Assembly: GCA_030017825.1 (NCBI GenBank)
Contig: JASEGW010000017.1
Coordinates: forward strand, 1-18,700
Source: a bacterium
GTDB lineage: Bacteria > UBA9089 > JAHJRX01
Reading direction: 5' to 3'
DNA length: 18,700 nucleotides
Position numbers and translations under genes: made by a program. Below are positions 14,331 to 18,700 of this stretch, in pieces. The notes below the pieces were generated by a model. That model saw only the letters and a list, made by a program, of their open reading frames with translations, made no database searches and was not told the DNA's origin. The stretch's first letter is position 1, and each line of letters starts with the position of its first letter.

Positions 14331-14413
14331 GTAACTATTCAGCATAAACCTAAGTTTAAAAATTAGTATTTCTTCGCTAAATTTAAATCTTGGTGTATTT
14401 CGGAGTACCTTTA
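14331..14413. repeat. Chimera of a truncated family A end and a family C copy
   Basis: Positions 14331-14349 are identical to the first 19 bases of copy A1 (GTAACTATTCAGCATAAAC). From 14353 the sequence switches to family C: 34 of 39 bases match the reverse complement of the C copy at 9879-9941, including TTTCTTCGC. The rest decays, with CCTTTAAA near the end. No right family A end is found. It occupies the smpB-ssrA spacer, upstream of tmRNA. Confidence 0.65.
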
Positions 14414-14446
14414 AAATGGGTTGTTTGTGTAAGAAAACTCCTCACA

Positions 14447-14917
14447 CTACTTAGCTGTCCTTATCTTCAAGCTTTTCTCTATCTCCCTCTCTATAATTTT
14501 CTTCTTTAGAGTCTCTCTTTTATCATAAAGTTTTTTGCCTTTTGTTAAAGCCATTTCTATTTTTATTATACCATTTTTTAGATATATTTTTAAAGGAATT
14601 AAAGTCTGGCCTTTTTCTTTTATTTTAGTTGATATTTTATTTATCTCCTGCTTATGGAGTAATAATTTTTTTTCTCTGAGAGGATCATGGTTTGCTCTAT
14701 TTCCATATCTATAAGGACTAATGTGGCACTTAATTAGATAAATTTCCCCGTTTTTAATATCCGCATAACTTTCTTTTATATTAGCTCCATTTACTCTTAA
14801 TGATTTTACTTCTGTTCCCTTAAGTTCTATCCCCGCTTCATATTTTTCTAAAATATAATACTCATAAGAAGCGCTTTTATTTACAGAAATCAATCTTTTA
14901 CTTTTATCTTTATCCAT
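14447..14917 (-). CDS. smpB: SsrA-binding protein SmpB
   Basis: SmpB binds the tRNA-like domain of tmRNA and carries it to stalled ribosomes. The 156 residues are typical length, with the OB-fold motifs ASYEYYILEKYEAGIELKGTEVKSLR (about 16-41), the conserved SPY near 67-69 and NHDPLREKKLLLHKQEI (79-95). The basic tail with KGKKLYDKRETLKKK is positioned to enter the decoding centre. The N-terminus SVNKSASYEYYI fixes the start, yet no ribosome site precedes the ATG, which is only 33 bases downstream of the tRNA-Gly 3' end. Co-transcription with the tRNA, or an internal promoter, is likely. Confidence 0.97.
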   Translation of the reverse strand: MDKDKSKRLISVNKSASYEYYILEKYEAGIELKGTEVKSLRVNGANIKESYADIKNGEIYLIKCHISPYRYGNRANHDPLREKKLLLHKQEINKISTKIKEKGQTLIPLKIYLKNGIIKIEMALTKGKKLYDKRETLKKKIIEREIEKSLKIRTAK

Positions 14918-14923
14918 TAATTT

Positions 14924-14950
14924 GGTAAACGGTAATTGGCGGATAGTAAA
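14924..14950. repeat. Degenerate GGTAATTGG phrase
   Basis: GGTAAACGGTAATTGGCGGATAGTAAATGG-like wording of the same type as 9751-9802 and 10582-10640 fills the whole spacer between tRNA-Gly and smpB. Confidence 0.35.
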
Positions 14951-15026
14951 TGGAGCGGAAGACGGGTCTCGAACCCGCGACCTACAGCTTGGAAGGCTGT
15001 CGCTCTACCAACTGAGCTACTTCCGC
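14951..15026 (-). tRNA. tRNA-Gly (anticodon UCC)
   Basis: A full cloverleaf of 76 nt including an encoded CCA. Acceptor GCGGAAG pairs with CTTCCGC, the D arm is GCTCAGTTGGTAGAGC, the anticodon stem ACAGC/GCTGT frames loop CTTCCAA with anticodon TCC, and the T arm is GCGGG-TTCGAGA-CCCGT. It begins 24 bases after the histidine kinase stop codon and is followed by smpB. Confidence 0.97.
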
Positions 15027-15050
15027 TAAGTTTGCATTTTCCTATGAAAC

Positions 15051-18000
15051 TTAATAAGCTACTCCCTCTTCTCCTAACTTATCTTTAATTCTATTTATTA
15101 AGGTTTCCTTGGTAAAAGGTTTATTTAAATATTCTGAAGCTCCTAACATTAAAGCCTTTATTTTATCTTCCTCTAAATTTCGCACTGTTAGCACTATAAT
15201 AGGAATATGAGCTATATCTTTATTCAGCTTTATTTTCCTAATGGCCTCAAAACCATTCATCTCAGGCATTACTATATCCATAATAATTAAATCTGGTTTA
15301 CGCCTTTCAGTCATTTCTACAGCTTCTTTACCATTATAAGCTTCCATAGTTAAATAATTATGCTCTTGCAATAAAGCTCTAATTACAGTTACTACATCTT
15401 TTTCATCGTCAACTATTAATATTGTTTTTTTCTCTCCTGGTGATTTGATCCATTTTTCAATAGTTTTAATACAAGAAATAAGTTTATTGGGTTCTATGGG
15501 CTTATTTAGATAATCAGCGATTCCTAATCTAAATAATTTCTCTTGATTATCAACCTGGATTACAGAAATAATTACAATAGGAATAGATTTTGTTTCTTCA
15601 TACATGCGCAATTCTTCAATAACCTCAAAGCCATTCTTTCCAGGCATAAGTATATCTAATGTTATAATATCTGGAACATCTTCCATAGCTTTCCTAATAG
15701 CTTCATTTCCATCATAAGCAACACTAACTTCCATTCCCTCCCGCATTAAATATGCCTTGATAACTTTTACTACATCTTGATCGTCGTCTACAACCAAAAC
15801 TTTCTTTATTACCTTTTCACCTTTACTCATCACCTTAATTACATCAGTCATTTCCTTCTTAGTCATTTTGGGTATAGTAAAAGAAAAAGTACTTCCTTTT
15901 TGAAGCTCACTTTCCACCCAAATCGTTCCTCCATGAGCTTCAATAATATTTTTACATATAGATAACCCTAAATTAGTACCTTTTACCCGACTACTCACCG
16001 ATGTTGGAACATCAATATTTTGAAATTTAGTAAATATTTTCGTAAAATTCGTGGAATCTATTCCAATTCCATTATCAGAGACATTTATCTTTATCTCTTT
16101 TGCTTTTTCTTCTCCTGTAATCTCAATAAGACCTTCAGGAGGAGAAAACTTAATAGAGTTAGAAAGCAAGTTCACTAAAACTTGCTTTATTCTATCTTCA
16201 TCTATCATAACTTTAGTTAAACCCGTTACTACATTTTCTATTTTTATACTTTTTTCTTCTGATAATGGCTGTACAGAAACAATAACTTCCTCCACTAAAT
16301 TATTTATATCTGTTAACCTCTTATGCATTTCTACTTTTCCAGATTCGATCTTAGCCAAATCTAATAAATCGCTAACCAAACGAATAAGACGTTCTGTATT
16401 ATTTTTAATAATGTTTAAAAATATACGCTGTCCTTCCTCAACATGGCCCTCTGCTTCTCCTAACAAAAGTTCTACCGACCCCTTAATAGAAGTTAAAGGA
16501 GTGCGTAATTCGTGAGAAACATTGGAAACAAAACCCGATTTCATTTTATCGATTTCTTTAAGAAGAGTAATATCACGTAAAACTTCTACGCCCCCGGTAA
16601 TATTTCCTTCTGCATCAAATAAAGGAGCTACGCTAGCGCTAACTTGTATTCTCTTACCACCCTTGGTAGTTATTTCCCTTTCATGATCTACAACTGGCTT
16701 TCCTGTTGTCAATACTTTATGGAAATCGCATTCTTTGTCATATGCTTTTTTACAAAAGATATCTTGACATAACTTGCCTCTTACTTCATCCTTACTGTAA
16801 TCTGAAAACTTCTCGGCCATATCATTAAATATGCCAATTTCTAAATTTTTATCCATGGTAAAAACAACATCATTCATGCTGTTAATAATGACCTCGATTA
16901 ATCTATTTTTTTCACTAGCAATTCTTGCTATCAAACTAGGCAAACATAGCTGTTCATCAGCAATTCCTTGGGTAACAGCAATAGCTTTTTCTTTACAGCT
17001 AGAATAACCACAAGCTCCGCAATTTAAAGCATTTTCTTTTTTATCTCTCCCCCCTATCTTCCTTAAGACCTTATCAACCTCATCTTTGGATACTTTCTTA
17101 AAAGCTACCTGACGATTAGAAAACTCCCTTCTCACATTAATTCCTTCTAAAAACCTTCTATAATCATCTGTTATCTTAGTTTCTTTATCTAAAACATAAT
17201 CTACTATATTCTCTCTCTTTTTAAAAAAACTCTTATCGACACCCATAGCCGGACCATCAATGCAGCCTCGACAGAAATAAATATCCAAAATCTTAGATTT
17301 TACTTTTTTTCCAGAAGCTAATTCTCTTATTGTTTCTAATGCTCTTGGACCATCCAAGGTAAGAACATCATTTTTTAACCTTATAACATCAGAAGTTTCA
17401 TAAGTATGGGCAACCATTCCCCCGATAGCTAAGAACAATCTAGAAAAAGATGCCGGGTAACCATCTAGTTCGCCTTCTGGTAATTTATTTACATCTATTT
17501 TTTTCTCTTTTAATAATTCTTTTAATTCTTCATAGGTTATAACTACTTCTATTCCATCTTCTATATTAGGATCCCTAACCTCTACCTTCTTAGAAACACA
17601 AGGACCGATAAAAATTATATCAGCATTAGGATATTTTTTCTTAATAATTTTAGAAGTAACAAACATAGGAGAAATAAGAGGAATCAAGTTAGGCAATAAT
17701 ACCGGATAATGCCTTTCGATAATATTAATAATAGCAGAACAATGAGAAGTTATATACATATCTGACGAACTGCTATCTCTTAATATCTCCTGATACTTCT
17801 CATTAATTACTTCTCCCCCTAAAGCAGATTCCCAAACTTCATCAAAACCTAATTCTTTTAAAGCAGCTACTATTTTATTGCAGTTCATTCCATTAAAAGC
17901 TGCAGGAAATGTAGAATCTAAAATAGCAATTGCTTTACCCATTCTACCTAAGACGTCTTTAACCCTATTTACTTCATTTTTGTAATAAATTGCATCTTGA

Positions 18001-18152
18001 TTACAAGCATTAACACAAATGCCACAAGAAATACAACGATCTCCCATAATAGTAGCTTGCTTTCCTATTACTTTAACTGCTTTTACAAGGCAGCTCCTAA
18101 TACATCCATAACATTCTTTACATTTTCCCTTTTTAGTATATATCACATTCAC
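15051..18152 (-). CDS. Hybrid histidine kinase with N-terminal Fe-hydrogenase-like sensor module
   Basis: Probable redox or hydrogen-linked sensor kinase of 1033 residues, with no membrane segment, hence cytoplasmic. In order: two ferredoxin-type 4Fe-4S sites (C11/14/17/21 and C40/43/46/50); an Fe-hydrogenase large-subunit-like domain (about 60-340) with degenerate H-cluster motifs TSHCS (135-139), PCVSKKVE (184-191) and FCRGC (293-297); a four-cysteine cluster domain CGACGYSSC...C (378, 381, 386, 403); a PAS domain (about 411-525); HisKA with H547 in SHELRTP; HATPase (N-box NLLSNS, DNGIGI at 693-698); and two receivers with phospho-acceptors D833 and D959 and lysines K884 and K1011. The GTG start overlaps the last base of the upstream regulator stop (TAGTG), with GAGGTGG upstream. 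The signal sensed is not known. Confidence 0.93.
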   Translation of the reverse strand: MNVIYTKKGKCKECYGCIRSCLVKAVKVIGKQATIMGDRCISCGICVNACNQDAIYYKNEVNRVKDVLGRMGKAIAILDSTFPAAFNGMNCNKIVAALKELGFDEVWESALGGEVINEKYQEILRDSSSSDMYITSHCSAIINIIERHYPVLLPNLIPLISPMFVTSKIIKKKYPNADIIFIGPCVSKKVEVRDPNIEDGIEVVITYEELKELLKEKKIDVNKLPEGELDGYPASFSRLFLAIGGMVAHTYETSDVIRLKNDVLTLDGPRALETIRELASGKKVKSKILDIYFCRGCIDGPAMGVDKSFFKKRENIVDYVLDKETKITDDYRRFLEGINVRREFSNRQVAFKKVSKDEVDKVLRKIGGRDKKENALNCGACGYSSCKEKAIAVTQGIADEQLCLPSLIARIASEKNRLIEVIINSMNDVVFTMDKNLEIGIFNDMAEKFSDYSKDEVRGKLCQDIFCKKAYDKECDFHKVLTTGKPVVDHEREITTKGGKRIQVSASVAPLFDAEGNITGGVEVLRDITLLKEIDKMKSGFVSNVSHELRTPLTSIKGSVELLLGEAEGHVEEGQRIFLNIIKNNTERLIRLVSDLLDLAKIESGKVEMHKRLTDINNLVEEVIVSVQPLSEEKSIKIENVVTGLTKVMIDEDRIKQVLVNLLSNSIKFSPPEGLIEITGEEKAKEIKINVSDNGIGIDSTNFTKIFTKFQNIDVPTSVSSRVKGTNLGLSICKNIIEAHGGTIWVESELQKGSTFSFTIPKMTKKEMTDVIKVMSKGEKVIKKVLVVDDDQDVVKVIKAYLMREGMEVSVAYDGNEAIRKAMEDVPDIITLDILMPGKNGFEVIEELRMYEETKSIPIVIISVIQVDNQEKLFRLGIADYLNKPIEPNKLISCIKTIEKWIKSPGEKKTILIVDDEKDVVTVIRALLQEHNYLTMEAYNGKEAVEMTERRKPDLIIMDIVMPEMNGFEAIRKIKLNKDIAHIPIIVLTVRNLEEDKIKALMLGASEYLNKPFTKETLINRIKDKLGEEGVAY

Positions 18153-18541
18153 TATTTATCACCACCTCTCTGCAATACATCTTCTATCTGAGCCGCAATG
18201 TTAAAAGGATCAAATGGTTTGGTGATATACATATCTACCCCTACATCCAAGCCTCTCTTTATGTCATTCATCTGAGTTTTAGCTGACAGTATAATAACAG
18301 GAATATCTTTAAGTTCGGAATCATTTTTTAATCTCGCACATATTTCATATCCTGAAATATCTGGCAACATAATATCCAATAACATTATATCTATAGTTTT
18401 GTTAACTTTCTCTAAAGCTTCATTTCCAGTAGATGCACATATAACTTCATAGTTTTTTAATTCCAAAGCTTTTTTCACAATACGTAAAATATCCAACTCA
18501 TCATCTACTAACAATACTCTTATTTTTTTGTCTTTTGTCAT
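18152..18541 (-). CDS. Single-domain response regulator (CheY-like receiver)
   Basis: The 129 residues are one receiver domain with nothing attached. The acidic pair D13/D14, phospho-acceptor D56 in LLDIMLPD, S86 and K108 in ITKPF are all present. No DNA-binding or enzymatic output domain is seen, so it must act by protein contact or as a relay intermediate. It has a good GAGGTGA ribosome site 5 bases before ATG. It overlaps the downstream hybrid kinase by one base, so the two are translationally coupled and probably form one signalling unit. Confidence 0.93.
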   Translation of the reverse strand: MTKDKKIRVLLVDDELDILRIVKKALELKNYEVICASTGNEALEKVNKTIDIMLLDIMLPDISGYEICARLKNDSELKDIPVIILSAKTQMNDIKRGLDVGVDMYITKPFDPFNIAAQIEDVLQRGGDK

Positions 18542-18647
18542 TTTTCACCTCATAAATCATAAAAACTACTTATTTTATATATTCTCTGCAACAATTAAAC
18601 TAAAATATCATAAAATTAGTAACTTAATATTAATTTTTTAGAAAAAC

Positions 18648-18700
18648 GTAACTATTCAGCAATGTTCAATATAACAACATATTTCCTTAGTGCGAAGTTT
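18648..18700. mobile_element. Family A MITE-like element, copy A3 (cut by window end)
   Basis: The first 53 bases of a family A element in reverse orientation to A1 and A2, differing from A1 at two positions. It begins with GTAACTATTCAGCA. The right end lies outside the window. It is about 100 bases upstream of the response regulator start. Confidence 0.8.

Noticed and set aside
14437..14457. Hairpin spanning the smpB 3' end as a terminator
   Set aside because: About eight pairs including several G-U, and no T tract follows, so it is not a credible intrinsic terminator.
2757..18700. CRISPR array from the repeated 68-bp and 59-bp units
   Set aside because: Copies are dispersed, carry inverted ends and target duplications, and have no regular spacers or cas genes.

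Overview
The window is AT-rich bacterial chromosome in which every recognised gene lies on the minus strand, so transcription runs right to left. Gene content fits a Gram-negative-type, probably anaerobic bacterium: type IV pilus motor genes, a sensor kinase built on an iron-hydrogenase-like module, and housekeeping genes. The low GC content and intergenic spaces full of short inverted repeats recall genomes of uncultured candidate phyla, but the taxonomy cannot be fixed from this window. No plasmid, phage or CRISPR genes are seen.

In transcription order from the right: a stand-alone response regulator (18152-18541) overlaps by one base a 1033-residue hybrid histidine kinase. The kinase carries two ferredoxin-type clusters, an Fe-hydrogenase-like domain, a further four-cysteine cluster, a PAS domain, a kinase core and two receiver domains. 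Next come tRNA-Gly(UCC), smpB and ssrA (tmRNA), a tight trans-translation cluster. An N-acetylmuramoyl-L-alanine amidase and a GerMN-domain membrane protein follow as a two-gene operon, then signal peptidase I (lepB).

The middle is a heat-shock block: a small heat shock protein, grpE, dnaK and dnaJ. It is closed by a clear intrinsic terminator, after which rsmE (16S rRNA methyltransferase) has its own candidate promoter almost touching its start codon. The left end holds the type IV pilus genes pilB, pilT and pilC, in the usual order but spaced 170-290 bp apart.

The most distinctive features are the hydrogenase-kinase and three families of short inverted-repeat elements. Family A (68 bp, ends GTAACTATTCAGCA, 8-bp flanking duplications) looks like a non-autonomous element mobilised by an IS66-type transposase. 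Family B (ends AACCTGAGTTCGA) occurs at dnaK/dnaJ and hsp20/grpE. Family C is a palindromic sequence, one copy of which is nested inside a B copy.
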